A DNA stretch of 42,240 nt, from NCBI RefSeq assembly GCF_011058155.1, contig NZ_JAALFC010000028.1, positions 1 to 42,240 on the forward strand, given 5' to 3'. The notes beneath the pieces were generated by a model, which saw nothing but the letters and a program-made list of their open reading frames with translations, did not search any database and was not told where the DNA came from. This document shows positions 1 through 8,703 of this stretch, one piece after another (within the stretch, counting starts at the first letter, position 1; each line of letters begins with the position of its first letter). The position numbers and the translations under genes were made by a program. This stretch comes from Litoribacterium kuwaitense (GTDB lineage Bacteria; Bacillota; Bacilli; Bacillales; DSM-28697).

Positions 1-12
1 TCCTGCACTTCA

Positions 13-171
13 AAGCGTACTCGCCTCCGCATTTCTTTGTTGTCTAGCTCCGCGGTGCAGAAACTGCGAAGCAGAAATCCCCTGACTCGTGAAATGTGGG
101 AATCCATTTCTCGGTCAGGTGATGTTCTGTTCTCCGTTTCTAAGCGTGCACCGCTCCGCATTTCTTTGTTG
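13..171. repeat. Imperfect palindromic intergenic repeat
   Basis: Two 30-bp imperfect direct repeats (13-42 and 142-171, sharing CTCCGCATTTCTTTGTTG) flank an imperfect inverted structure. GCGGTGCA (52-59) pairs with TGCACCGC (146-153), and CCTGAC (81-86) pairs with GTCAGG (114-119). The segment includes TTGTCTAGCTCCGCGG, which resembles short dispersed intergenic repeats of Bacillus genomes. No transposase is present. Family assignment is an inference. Confidence 0.5.
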
Positions 172-215
172 CATATGTTTTTTGTTTTTGGAAATGCTAG
201 GGGCAAAGGTTTATT

Positions 216-683
216 TTGAAGGGGTTGGTGGTGTTGTGGTGGTTTTGGATGGGTGCGCTTGCTTGGATGGGACTGGGCTTTAGTGGGAATGTTCAGGACA
301 TGAAGGGAGTGGAGCTGCCGCCTGTACGTGTTTTACACGTTGAGGATGGGGCGGAAGAGGTGTGGACGAACGATCAGCGCATTCAGAAGGAAGGTGCTCG
401 AATGGTGGCATCAATTAAAACACACTATGAAGGTACGTTTGTTCCGCCTCAGTCAGGTATGCTTGTCCGAATTCCGTATATGCCGCCTATTGTGTTAGAC
501 GGCGTTCCTTTTGATGGTGCTGTGTCTCAAGTGGTTTTAGCCATTCCTGAAGAGGCGCCCTCGTATTTGCTGTTACGAGATTCAGAAGAACGTTGGCATG
601 TGTGTAGCTTTTCTCATCCGATTGATCATTTGATGATCCCCACTGTTGGTGAAGCACCACTTTCATCAAACACCGTTCCTTAA
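216..683 (+). CDS. Hypothetical exported or membrane-anchored protein
   Basis: A 155-residue protein read from a TTG start preceded by AAAGG about six bases upstream. Residues 1-24 form a hydrophobic, Trp-rich segment that could be a signal peptide or membrane anchor. The rest is soluble with no motif I recognise. It ends about 15 bases before the promoter of the argS T-box leader, so it is not part of that transcript. A downstream in-frame start cannot be excluded. No function can be assigned. Confidence 0.5.
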   Translation: MKGLVVLWWFWMGALAWMGLGFSGNVQDMKGVELPPVRVLHVEDGAEEVWTNDQRIQKEGARMVASIKTHYEGTFVPPQSGMLVRIPYMPPIVLDGVPFDGAVSQVVLAIPEEAPSYLLLRDSEERWHVCSFSHPIDHLMIPTVGEAPLSSNTVP

Positions 684-699
684 CATCGTTAAAAATAGG

Positions 700-729
700 T
701 TGACTTGATTAAAACGGCTCTGGTATGAT
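700..729 (+). promoter_or_regulatory. Sigma-A promoter of the argS leader
   Basis: TTGACT (700-705) and TATGAT (724-729) are separated by 18 bases and lie just before the T-box leader. Confidence 0.65.
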
Positions 730-744
730 GTTTGAAATTATATA

Positions 745-970
745 GCCATTCGAGGAAAGAGAGAGTACTTAATGATGCGTGGTATAGCGACCGGGGATGG
801 TGAAAGCCCGGCCATCGCATTGTTGAGGAACCGGACTCTGGAGAAGCTTACCTGAACGTTAAAGTAGGGTAGCCGCTGGCCGCGTTATCCGCCTGAAGTG
901 GGAAAGGATTCTTTCCAAAAAGAGTGGCACCACGGCGTCCCCGTCTCTTATATAGAGGCGGGGTTTTTGG
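745..970 (+). promoter_or_regulatory. T-box leader, arginine (CGG specifier)
   Basis: A tRNA-sensing leader before argS. The conserved stem I start (GAAAGAGAGAGTA near 755-770) is followed by the apical GGTGAAA loop region. The specifier context GAACCGGACTCTGG puts CGG (832-834, Arg) directly before ACTCTGG, as in other T-boxes. The T-box core AGAGTGGCACCACGG is at 921-935. An intrinsic terminator follows, with CCCCGTCTCT (939-948) pairing with AGAGGCGGGG (954-963) and then a T tract. Uncharged tRNA-Arg would pair with the T-box bulge and allow readthrough into argS. The CGG specifier fits the downstream enzyme. Confidence 0.93.
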
Positions 971-990
971 CGTGTCTGAAAGGGTGAACA

Positions 991-2684
991 ATGATGAAAA
1001 ACATGCATGATATGTGGCAAGGAGCGTTGTTTAATGCATTATGTGAACATGCCTCTTTTGAGGAGATTGGTCAATGGATTGAGGCTCCAAAAGATCGTGC
1101 ACACGGCGATTTGGCATTTCCGTGCTTTCCTCTTGCCAAACGTCAGCGTCGCGCGCCGAGTGCGATTGCTGAAGATCTAGCCGCGACGCTCACGCACGAT
1201 GAATTTGCGCGTGTTGAGGCGGTTGGTGGATATGTGAATGTGTTTTTTAAAAAGGATTCACTGAGTCGGCAAGTTCTTCAATCGATTGTTGTCCAGAAAA
1301 GCGCGTACGGTTCCTTTGTTACAGGGAAAAGCGCACGTGTGCCGATTGATTTTTCGTCACCGAATATTGCAAAGCCGTTTTCAATGGGACATTTGCGCTC
1401 AACGGTCATCGGCAATGCGTTGGCGTTGCTGGCGGAGAAAAACGGCTTTTTGCCGGAGCGGATCAATTATATTGGCGATTGGGGAACGCAGTTTGGCAAA
1501 TTAATTGTGGCGTATCAACGTTGGGGCTCTGAAGCGGAAGTGCGTCAGGCGCCGATCCAAACGCTGTATAAGCTATATGTTCGTTTTCATGAGGAAGCGG
1601 AAAAGGAGCCCGAGCTGGATGACGAAGGGCGGGCGTGGTTCGTGCGGTTAGAGCAGGGGGATGAAGAGGCTGTGGCGTTATGGACATGGTTCCGTCAAGA
1701 GTCCATTGTCGCTTTTCAGCATCTGTACGACCGTTTGGGCATTACGTTTGATCGGATTCAAGGCGAGGCGTATTACAATGATCGGATGAAGGCTGTGATG
1801 ACGCACTTACAAGAAGCAGGGCTGTTAGAAGAGTCGGATGGCGCACTCGTCGTTCGGTTAGATGATGAAGGTCTCCCACCTTGTTTATTCCAAAAGAAAG
1901 ACGGCTCTTCACTATATGCGACGCGCGACCTAGCGGCTGTCTATCATCGAAATGAAGAGCTGTCACCGGCACGTCTTCTGTATGTCGTCGGTCAGGAACA
2001 AAGCTTGCATTTTAAACAAATTCAAGCCGTGTTAACACGCTTAGGTGTTGAGAAACAAAAGCAGCCTGAGCACGTAGCCTTTGGCTTATTGCTTTCCGAC
2101 GGCAAGAAAATGTCAACAAGACGTGGCCGGGTCATTTTTTGGAGGATGTTTTAGAGGAGGCAACAGGACGCGCACTGCAGTCGATTCAGCAACGAAATAG
2201 CTCATTGGAAAACCCGCAGCAGGTGGCACAGCAAGTTGCGGTTGGCGCGATGATTTTTCACGATTTGAAACACGATCGTCGCAACGATGTCGCGTTTTCT
2301 TTGGAGGATATGCTCGCATTTGAAGGAGAAACAGGGCCGTATGTGCAGTATACGCATGCACGCGCGTGTACGCTTTTACACAAAGGAGACTGGGATAGCG
2401 GTGCGTTTGCTGTTGATCTTACAGATGAAGAGGCGTGGCCTGTTGTTAAAGCGTTAGCTGAATTTCCGAATATTGTCCAGCGCGCCTGGAACGATGCCGA
2501 CCCTTCGCAAGTGGCACGTCACGCATTGGCTTTAGCGAAAGCATTTAATGCGTATTATGGAAAAGTGCGGATTTTAGGTGATAGTGAGCACGTAAAAGCC
2601 AGGATGACGCTGACTTGGGCTGTAGCGACGGTGCTTAAGGAAGGGCTTCGCTTGCTTGGCATTCAAGCCCCTGAACGGATGTAA
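991..2684 (+). pseudogene. argS: Arginine--tRNA ligase, interrupted by one frameshift
   Basis: Class I synthetase that charges tRNA-Arg in the cytoplasm. The first frame (991 to about 2140) carries the HIGH-type motif MGHLRST (residues 132-138) and the KMSKS-type loop KMSTR (about 373-377). The second frame (2139-2684) carries the anticodon-binding C-terminus, including FEGETGPYVQYTHARA. Joined, they give about 564 residues, the normal family length. The break is in a run of six T (2135-2140); one more T restores VIFLEDVLEE. ATG 991 follows an AAGGGTGAAC ribosome binding site. The gene is normally essential, so a sequencing error or slippage-mediated rescue is more likely than loss. A T-box leader lies directly upstream. 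Confidence 0.93.
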
Positions 2685-2696
2685 CTTTGTAAGATG

Positions 2697-2737
2697 AAAG
2701 AGGAGGGTTATCACGCCTTCTCTTTTTGTGTTTTTTT
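2697..2737 (+). terminator. argS terminator
   Basis: AAAGAGGAGG (2697-2706) pairs with CCTTCTCTTT (2716-2725) with one G-U, followed by a T-rich tail. Confidence 0.7.
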
Positions 2738-2902
2738 GCTTGACTGGAAAGTATACAAGGGTGCGCGCGCGAACATGCCAAGTGAAACAGGAGGTGTATA
2801 AGTGACCAAAAAAGTGTGACATAATTAAGATCACTTACTCAGATTTCCTCGCTCGTGCAAGGTGTATTTACACTGAACGAAAGCACTGAAGGAGGGTGAG
2901 AA

Positions 2903-3395
2903 ATGAGAACAGAAATAAGCATCGTACTTGGGCTCGCAGTGTTACTTTCTGTATGGCTAGGGCGAAATAATATTCAGAAATATCTAGTTATTTTTATTAT
3001 AAACATCATGTTAACGCACATTTGCTGATCTTAGATTTAGCGGTTGTTGATAAGTTCATTGCTCATGATGAATATGATTTAGCGTTCAATATCAACAATG
3101 AAGAGCTGATCTAGGAGTATCAGATTGAGGATAGAAGGAGGGTCTATAAGGAAAAAGGTGAAGAGCTGTATAACGCTATTGACCTAGCCAGAGCTGAAGA
3201 CTATATAGGCATCGGGTTTAGACGTCTCAATTCATGTGTAACATTTGTCTGATGTTGAAGAAAAATCTCTTGAGGAGGAGCCGTTTCTCGTGATGCCGTC
3301 CCAAAAATATAGTAATTATGTTGAGGTTGTTCACGTATCGGATGCTTTAGAACAAGAAAAAGACAGGGAAAGGAACCTGTCTTTAATAAAGTGAA
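2903..3395 (+). pseudogene. Degraded gene of unknown family
   Basis: A GGAGGGTGAG ribosome binding site precedes ATG 2903, which opens a 41-residue frame (2903-3028) starting with a hydrophobic helix. Coding-like sequence then continues in a second frame from 3025 (LDLAVVDKFIAHDEYDLAFN and onward). That frame has an in-frame TAG at 3112-3114 and ends at 3252. A third frame from about 3251 ends at a TGA near 3395. The pieces read like one charged, membrane-anchored protein broken by at least two shifts and one stop. I do not recognise the family. Unlike other broken genes in this window it carries several lesions, so true decay is likely. Confidence 0.45.
3355..3390. terminator. Bidirectional terminator
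   Basis: AAAGACAGG (3359-3367) pairs with CCTGTCTTT (3376-3384). An A run on the left gives a T tract for minus-strand transcripts, so it can end the yfmJ-like gene. Confidence 0.65.
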
Positions 3396-3427
3396 TGATG
3401 TAGAAAAAAAGCCGGGCATTTAAGAGA

Positions 3428-4474
3428 TTACTTTGCCGCCTCGAGCGTTCCACCTTCGTATGCTTCTGGTTCCCCTGCACGAACAAGCAGTTTGCCGGTA
3501 TTTTTGCCGGTAAATAATCCTAAAAATGCATCGATCGTTTGGTCAAACCCGTCAACGATATGTTCTCTATACGTTAATGAGCCGTTTGCCAATTGCTTGG
3601 CAATATACGCTGATCCTTCGTCAAACAGATGCGCGTAATCGGAAACGATAAACCCTTTCATCATGGCGCGTCTCGTTAATAGCAATGGCTGAATACGCGG
3701 TCCGTGATCAAGCTCTTGCAAATTATAGAGAGAGATTTGGCCGCATAGAGGGATACGTGCGCCATCGTTTAACAGCTGTAGGACGGCATCAGAGACCGGT
3801 CCGCCAACATTGTCAAAATAGACATCGACGCCGTCAGGACAAATGTTTTCCAACTCTTCACTAAAGTTTTCAGATTTGTAATTGATCGCTGCGTCTACTT
3901 TGAGGTCCTTCGTTAAAAAGTGGCACTTTTCATCGGAGCCAGCAATACCGATGACACGAGCACCAGCAAGCTTAGCGAGCTGGCAGACGATGCTGCCGAC
4001 GGCGCCTGCAGCGCCAGACACGACGACTGTGTCATCTTCGTCAGGTTGTCCGATGTGAAACAGGCCTACGTAAGCGGTCATCCCAGTCATGCCGAGTGGG
4101 CCGAGAAAGGCGGTCGGGGCTCCAATTGACGGATCAATTGGGCGTAATAAAGAGCCGTGGACGGCGTTATACTGCCTAAATGGAAGGTTTCCTGTGACGA
4201 GGTCACCTTTTTTAAAATCTGCATGGTTCGACGCAATGATTTCGCCGAGTACCCCGCCGGCTAACGGTTCGTTTAGTTGAAAAGGAGCGACATATGAGCG
4301 GGTGTCGTTCATCCGCCCGCGCATATAAGGGTCGACTGACAGGTAGAGCGTATGCACAAGCACTTCATTTTCTTGAATCGTTGGGATGGGCATGTCTTCG
4401 TACGAAAAATCTTCGGCGGTCGGCATTCCTGTTGGCCGACGCTTTAACACTAGCTGCTGATTGTTTGAGCTCAT
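3428..4474 (-). CDS. yfmJ: NADP-dependent oxidoreductase, YfmJ/leukotriene B4 12-hydroxydehydrogenase-like
   Basis: A 348-residue medium-chain reductase of the zinc-independent quinone oxidoreductase type, expected to reduce alpha,beta-unsaturated carbonyls with NADPH in the cytoplasm. The N-terminal GroES-like half contains the family signature LYLSVDPYMRGRM. The Rossmann half contains VVSGAAGAVGSIVCQLAK near residues 150-167, the nucleotide-binding glycine motif. YFDNVGG follows further on. Length matches B. subtilis YfmJ (about 340). It is transcribed alone, divergent from a GNAT gene, with a terminator at 3355-3390. The exact substrate is unknown. Confidence 0.9.
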   Translation of the reverse strand: MSSNNQQLVLKRRPTGMPTAEDFSYEDMPIPTIQENEVLVHTLYLSVDPYMRGRMNDTRSYVAPFQLNEPLAGGVLGEIIASNHADFKKGDLVTGNLPFRQYNAVHGSLLRPIDPSIGAPTAFLGPLGMTGMTAYVGLFHIGQPDEDDTVVVSGAAGAVGSIVCQLAKLAGARVIGIAGSDEKCHFLTKDLKVDAAINYKSENFSEELENICPDGVDVYFDNVGGPVSDAVLQLLNDGARIPLCGQISLYNLQELDHGPRIQPLLLTRRAMMKGFIVSDYAHLFDEGSAYIAKQLANGSLTYREHIVDGFDQTIDAFLGLFTGKNTGKLLVRAGEPEAYEGGTLEAAK

Positions 4475-4596
4475 TCAAACCATATCCTTTCTGCGTGATG
4501 TTTGATTACTATACTAAAAGAGTGCCGGTTGTGCATTGATTTAGCTTGGGCGATGTTGTATTCTCCAAACAACAAACTTTTGGAGAAGGGAGTTGT

Positions 4597-5115
4597 ATGA
4601 TTTTGGAGTCAGAACGGCTACTTTACAAACGTTACGAGCTTGCTGATCTTCCTTTTTACTGCAAAATGTGGCAGCATCCCGACGTTGTGCGTTATATCGG
4701 AAATGGGTCTCCTAAGACAGCTGATGAGGCAGAGCGCAGTCTTCGCTATTGGGCACTGCCTTTGTATGAAGAACGACTTGGGCTTTATCAAATTATTGAT
4801 AAGAAGACGAAGGCTCCGATGGGTCATGCTGGTTTAGTCCGCCAACAAGTGGAGGGGCGGACCGAGATTGAAATTGGCTACTGGCTGTTGCCGGAATACT
4901 GGGGATACGGTTATGCAAAAGAAGCTGCCTCGACGATGAAAGCTTATGGAGAGGCAGAGCTCGGACTAAGCCGATTGATCTGCCTCATTCACCCAGAACA
5001 CCCTGCTTCTATCTTCGTTGCGCTGAAAACAGGGATGCACTATGAAAAAACGAGTGTGTACAATGGTCGTGACGTGCTCGTCTATGCGACAACAGGGAAA
5101 AAAGTGTTACGTTGA
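4597..5115 (+). CDS. GNAT family N-acetyltransferase (RimJ/RimL type)
   Basis: A 172-residue acetyl-CoA-dependent N-acetyltransferase. It begins MILESERLLYKRYELADL, the usual N-terminus of the RimJ/RimL group. The acetyl-CoA-binding stretch IEIGYWLLPEYWGYGYAKEA is clear, followed by HPEHPASIFVALKTG. ATG 4597 is chosen over an upstream in-frame start because GGAGAAGGGAG sits just before it. Its 3' end overlaps the convergent PTS permease gene by 9 bp. The substrate cannot be told from sequence; protein N-termini or small amines are typical for the group. Confidence 0.85.
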   Translation: MILESERLLYKRYELADLPFYCKMWQHPDVVRYIGNGSPKTADEAERSLRYWALPLYEERLGLYQIIDKKTKAPMGHAGLVRQQVEGRTEIEIGYWLLPEYWGYGYAKEAASTMKAYGEAELGLSRLICLIHPEHPASIFVALKTGMHYEKTSVYNGRDVLVYATTGKKVLR

Positions 5116-7071
5116 TCGGCGCTGTGCTTCGACAATTCCTTTTTGCCGTGCTGTGACCTCACCTTGATGGAGCAAGTCAATGTTGATATGCTCGGGCAAG
5201 TTTGTAAAGATCACTGGCGTCGTCAAGTTTGCTTTGTTCGCTAGTGCGTCGAGGTCGATGCGTAGCAACGGTTGCCCTTCTTCGACGTCATCTCCTTGAG
5301 CTACAAGGGCTTCAAAGCCTTCCCCTTTAAGCTGCACCGTATCCAATCCGACGTGAATCAAAATTTCAGTACCACTTTTTGTCTTTAAGCCAATCGCGTG
5401 GCGAGTGTCGGCAAGTATCGCAACTGAGGCATGGAAAGGAGCCGTCACAGTGCCATCGGTTGGGTTAATGGCAAACCCGTCGCCCATCATTTTTTTAGAG
5501 AACGCTTCGTCTTTGACGTCTTCAAGTCGAATGAGGGTGCCCGTCAACGGTGCGGTTACGGCTGCGATATCATTTTCATTGGCAAAGCTTTGGTCGTTCG
5601 TTTGTGCAGATTGAGGTGCATCATTCAGCTGTTCGTTTGTTCTCTGCGTTGTTAAAATCCCTTCTTTAAATGCATGCAAGGCGTTATAAACAAATTCTAC
5701 TTGTGTACCGACGATGATTTGCAAATTCGTTTTATTCACTTTCACTGTGCCTCTAGCGCCATGCTTTTTCAAGGCCGCTTCGTCGACTCGATCCATGTTA
5801 TGAACTGTTAACCGGAGCCGTGTTGCGCAATGGTCAATCGTGTTCAGATTGTCTTTCCCGCCTAAATCTTCTAGAAAATAAGCAGCTTGTTGCTGATGCT
5901 TGTCAAATCCCTGCTTGTTTGCTTGCATATCAACCGTCCCAGGGCTTCCTGTAACAGCAAGCTCTTCATCCTCATCTTCACGCCCGGGCGTTTTTAAATC
6001 AAACTTTTTAATGACAAAATAGAAGATCCCTAAGTAAATAAAGAAGTAAATCACACCCATAATTAACAAGATATAGATGCGCGTCCCATTTAACGATTGT
6101 AAAACGAAGTCAATGGCTCCAGCGGAGAAGCCGAATCCGTGACGTACGCCGAAAATGGTCGCTAAATATAAGGCTGAGCCGGTCAATAAGGCGTGAATAC
6201 CGTAGAGCACAGGGGCTAGAAACATAAAGGAATACTCGACAGGCTCTGTAATTCCGGTAAAAAATGAAGCGAACGCAAGGCTGAGCATAGCGGTTAACGT
6301 CGCTTTACGACGTCCTTTTTTGGCAGCAAGACCGATCGCAACTGCTGCGCCAGGTATGCCGAACATCATGATGACATAAAAGCCGCCCATGAAGATGCCT
6401 GCTTCCGGGTCACCCGCGAGAAACCGGCTAAGATCGCCCGTCGCGCCCTCGTACTCACCGAATTGGAACCAGACGAGTGTATTGATGACATGATGAAGAC
6501 CAAGTGGAATAAGTAAACGGTTGATGAAGCCAAACAATCCAGCACCGACCGCTCCAGCTTCAACGATAGACTGTCCACCGGCTTCCACGAGCCCTTGAAT
6601 AGGCGGCCACACGAAACCAAGAATCGCCGTCAAGACGATCATTACGCCGGCTTGAATGATCGGTACGAAACGCCTCCCGCCAAAAAAGGCTAGAAACTCT
6701 GGGAGCTGAATGTTATTAAAACGGTTATATAATAAACCCGCACTCACACCCGAGATGAGACCACCAAGCACGCCCATGCTGATATCCTCGCCACCAATGA
6801 CAACGAGTCCAGACGATAAAATAAAATACCCGATTACCCCTGCGAGTGCAGCGGTACCGTTACTGTCTTTAGCAAAGCCTATTGCCACTCCGGCAGAAAA
6901 GATTAAGGCAAGATTATCGACAATGCTTTGGCCGGACATGCGGATAAAGCTGCCTCCGGGAACTAGAAATTCTTCCATAATCAGACCGATCCCGATTAAA
7001 ATCCCTGCAGCTGGAAGCACTGCAATCGGGAGCATTAACGCTTTACCTAGCCGTTGAAGAAATGAAAGCAT
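5107..7071 (-). CDS. nagE: PTS transporter subunit EIICBA, probably N-acetylglucosamine-specific
   Basis: A 654-residue fused PTS permease that imports and phosphorylates sugar at the membrane. EIIC covers about 1-360 with many membrane helices and the GITEPVE motif (273-279). EIIB is about 395-475 with phosphocysteine C415 in DHCATRLRL. EIIA is about 505-650 with H558 (TRHAIG) and the phosphorylatable H573 (LIHVGLDTV). Sequences such as NRLLIPLGLHHV and WFQFGEY look more like NagE/NagP than PtsG, so N-acetylglucosamine is preferred over glucose, but this is inference. It is a single gene with its own promoter, and no nagA/nagB genes lie beside it. Confidence 0.88.
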   Translation of the reverse strand: MLSFLQRLGKALMLPIAVLPAAGILIGIGLIMEEFLVPGGSFIRMSGQSIVDNLALIFSAGVAIGFAKDSNGTAALAGVIGYFILSSGLVVIGGEDISMGVLGGLISGVSAGLLYNRFNNIQLPEFLAFFGGRRFVPIIQAGVMIVLTAILGFVWPPIQGLVEAGGQSIVEAGAVGAGLFGFINRLLIPLGLHHVINTLVWFQFGEYEGATGDLSRFLAGDPEAGIFMGGFYVIMMFGIPGAAVAIGLAAKKGRRKATLTAMLSLAFASFFTGITEPVEYSFMFLAPVLYGIHALLTGSALYLATIFGVRHGFGFSAGAIDFVLQSLNGTRIYILLIMGVIYFFIYLGIFYFVIKKFDLKTPGREDEDEELAVTGSPGTVDMQANKQGFDKHQQQAAYFLEDLGGKDNLNTIDHCATRLRLTVHNMDRVDEAALKKHGARGTVKVNKTNLQIIVGTQVEFVYNALHAFKEGILTTQRTNEQLNDAPQSAQTNDQSFANENDIAAVTAPLTGTLIRLEDVKDEAFSKKMMGDGFAINPTDGTVTAPFHASVAILADTRHAIGLKTKSGTEILIHVGLDTVQLKGEGFEALVAQGDDVEEGQPLLRIDLDALANKANLTTPVIFTNLPEHINIDLLHQGEVTARQKGIVEAQRRST

Positions 7072-7097
7072 CGAACCCCTCCTTATAAATGTGATGA

Positions 7098-7126
7098 ATT
7101 TATTTTATGGTTACCCTTGATGTCAA
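7098..7126 (-). promoter_or_regulatory. Putative sigma-A promoter of the PTS permease
   Basis: On the minus strand TTGACA (7126-7121) and ATAAAT (7103-7098) are 17 bases apart, shortly before the AAGGAGGGG ribosome binding site of the EIICBA gene. Confidence 0.5.
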
Positions 7127-7349
7127 TCGTCTAAAATCTTTTTTCTTTTATAACACCGGGAGATTGGTAAGTAGTATTTAAAAATTTCGCGATGATATGT
7201 GAAGTCCCTTCTTTTAAATGTGCTTAAAATAAAACGTACGGTTTTGTGAAAGGAACGCTTCCTCGTATGTTTTCTTTCCTGATCGTGGTAAAATCGAGAC
7301 GAACCCCCAAGTGAACAGTGGGAGGATGTAAACGGAAAGGAGAGTTTAT

Positions 7350-7682
7350 ATGTTAGACGGCTTTATCGCGTCGCACGCAGGATCGTGGGCGTTCGTTGTT
7401 CTTCTGTTTATTCTGTCGTTTTTTATGATCCGTGTAAAATTCTTGCCGATGATTCTTCGTTTGTTTTACGTCATCATGCTTGTAACGGGTGTGTATATAC
7501 TGATTCAATATGCATTCCCGATTAATTATCTCATTAAAGGGATTTTAGCAGTCATTACAATCGGCTTAATGGAAGCAACACTTGGACGTAAAAAACGTGG
7601 CGAAAATGCAAATGTCTTTTTTGTCATTTCCCTCGCTTTGCTCGTCGTAATTATTTTGCTAGGATATGGAGTTATTGGTTAA
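7350..7682 (+). CDS. yisL: YisL family (UPF0344, DUF1516) membrane protein
   Basis: A 110-residue integral membrane protein with four predicted hydrophobic helices. The segment PMILRLFYVIMLVTGVYI followed by GILAVITIGLMEATLGRKK matches B. subtilis YisL closely, and length agrees. The start follows a GGAAAGGAGAG ribosome binding site. Function of the family is not known. It is monocistronic and ends in a strong terminator. Confidence 0.88.
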   Translation: MLDGFIASHAGSWAFVVLLFILSFFMIRVKFLPMILRLFYVIMLVTGVYILIQYAFPINYLIKGILAVITIGLMEATLGRKKRGENANVFFVISLALLVVIILLGYGVIG

Positions 7683-7693
7683 AGTAAATGAGG

Positions 7694-7724
7694 AAGCAGC
7701 CTTTCAATTGCAGGCTGCTTTTCA
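7694..7724 (+). terminator. yisL terminator
   Basis: AAGCAGCCT (7694-7702) pairs with AGGCTGCTT (7712-7720), followed by TT. Confidence 0.75.
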
Positions 7725-7865
7725 CTATTTTTAGGGGGGAATGAGCCGTTTGCTATTTCCTTGATGGCTAGTAGAAGAGGAGTGATTTTTTGTACCAGGC
7801 GAGCGCACGTTTCGTTAAAATATCAAAAATTCTATAAATTCATTTATGCAATTACACTCCCGATG

Positions 7866-8300
7866 CTATTTGGTGCACTTGTAGGTCATCTCGACAAATT
7901 CATAAATGTCGCCATTCGTTTGCTGCTTAAATGTGCGTGTTTTTTTAAACCCCGCCTTTAGATAAACTTTAATCGCTCGTTCATTAAACGTCGCGACCGA
8001 TAAGGTGATATGTTGGGGTGCGAAGGTCTTTTGTACAAACGACATGCCCGCTTGTACAAAAGACAACCCATTCCCTGCCGGTTAAATCGGGCTGCATACC
8101 TAAACCAATATCAACGGTATCTGGTGCTACGTGATTGGCGCTAAAAAAACCGATCAACTCATGTGGATTCGTCACGGCGAACATTCTGTCCCCCCGCAAT
8201 TTAGCGTCAATAAACTCGGCGAAGTCCTCTTCATCTGCATCCATATCATAGAACGAATCATCACCTTCATAACGCCATTCGTAGCCGAAGCGAGTTGCAC
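7866..8300 (-). pseudogene. GNAT acetyltransferase remnant (5'-truncated, frameshifted)
   Basis: Two minus-strand frames together spell most of a GNAT protein. The first runs from WRYEGDDSFYDMDADEED through VDIGLGMQPDLTG. The second continues GNGLSFVQAGMSFVQK and ITLSVATFNERAIKVYLKAG to YEFVEM. The shift is near 8075-8085 (GGCAGGGAATGGG). The N-terminal roughly 15-20 residues are missing; upstream sequence belongs instead to the remnant on the opposite strand. An aminoacyl or small-molecule acetyltransferase is the likely ancestor. Truncation plus a shift makes it non-functional. Confidence 0.8.
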
Positions 8301-8549
8301 GCAGAGTTCATGTTTGAATCGTTAGATGCACAAGGCCAAGCGCTAAACCTAGGAGAGATCGTCCTGCTTGAAGAAGAAGTGCCAGCGTTCACTAGTGCGT
8401 GGGTCAGGCAAGGGATTGCCATAAGTGCATTGCATAACCATTGGCTATACACAAAACCGACGATTCTCTATGCACATTTTCAATCAGTTGAACCACCGTT
8501 GCAGTTTGCCACGAAGGTTGCTGCGGCTTTGCAGGTATTGCAACGTTAG
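8295..8549 (+). pseudogene. DUF1259 (LppY/LpqO-like) C-terminal remnant
   Basis: An open 84-codon stretch with FMFESLDAQGQALNLGEIVL, VRQGIAISALHNHWLY and a tail ending ALQVLQR. This resembles the C-terminal part of DUF1259 proteins, whose role is unknown. The N-terminal portion and any ribosome binding site are absent. Its 5' end abuts the 5'-truncated GNAT remnant on the other strand near 8290-8300, so a single deletion could have removed both gene starts. The apparent TTG start at 8295 is probably not used. Confidence 0.65.
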
Positions 8550-8667
8550 ACGATCACAACTAGAGAGCCGACGCAGTTTGGTTTGCCGTTTTTGTACTTT
8601 AAATCGCCTTGGCTAAGCCCCTTGTCCTTGTCAGCCAAGCACCGCATCCGTGTCCTTGCCAACAAAC

Positions 8668-8694
8668 GAAACCCTGCGCGGCGGCAGGGTTTCA
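8668..8694. terminator. Terminator, probably of the citrate synthase gene
   Basis: GAAACCCTGC and GCAGGGTTTC form a 10-bp stem just past the citrate synthase stop. No long T run is present. Confidence 0.55.
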
Positions 8695-8703
8695 CGTACA
8701 GTA

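Noticed and set aside
2131-2142. Programmed -1 frameshift site in argS
   Set aside because: The T run is not in the X_XXY_YYZ phase for tandem slippage and no clear downstream stimulatory structure was seen; a missing base is simpler.
7230-7260. CcpA cre site before the PTS permease
   Set aside because: TGAAAGGAACGCTTCC departs from the cre consensus and lies far from the promoter.
7761-7961. Plus-strand frame of 66 codons
   Set aside because: It overlaps the GNAT remnant on the other strand and has no recognisable domain or good start.
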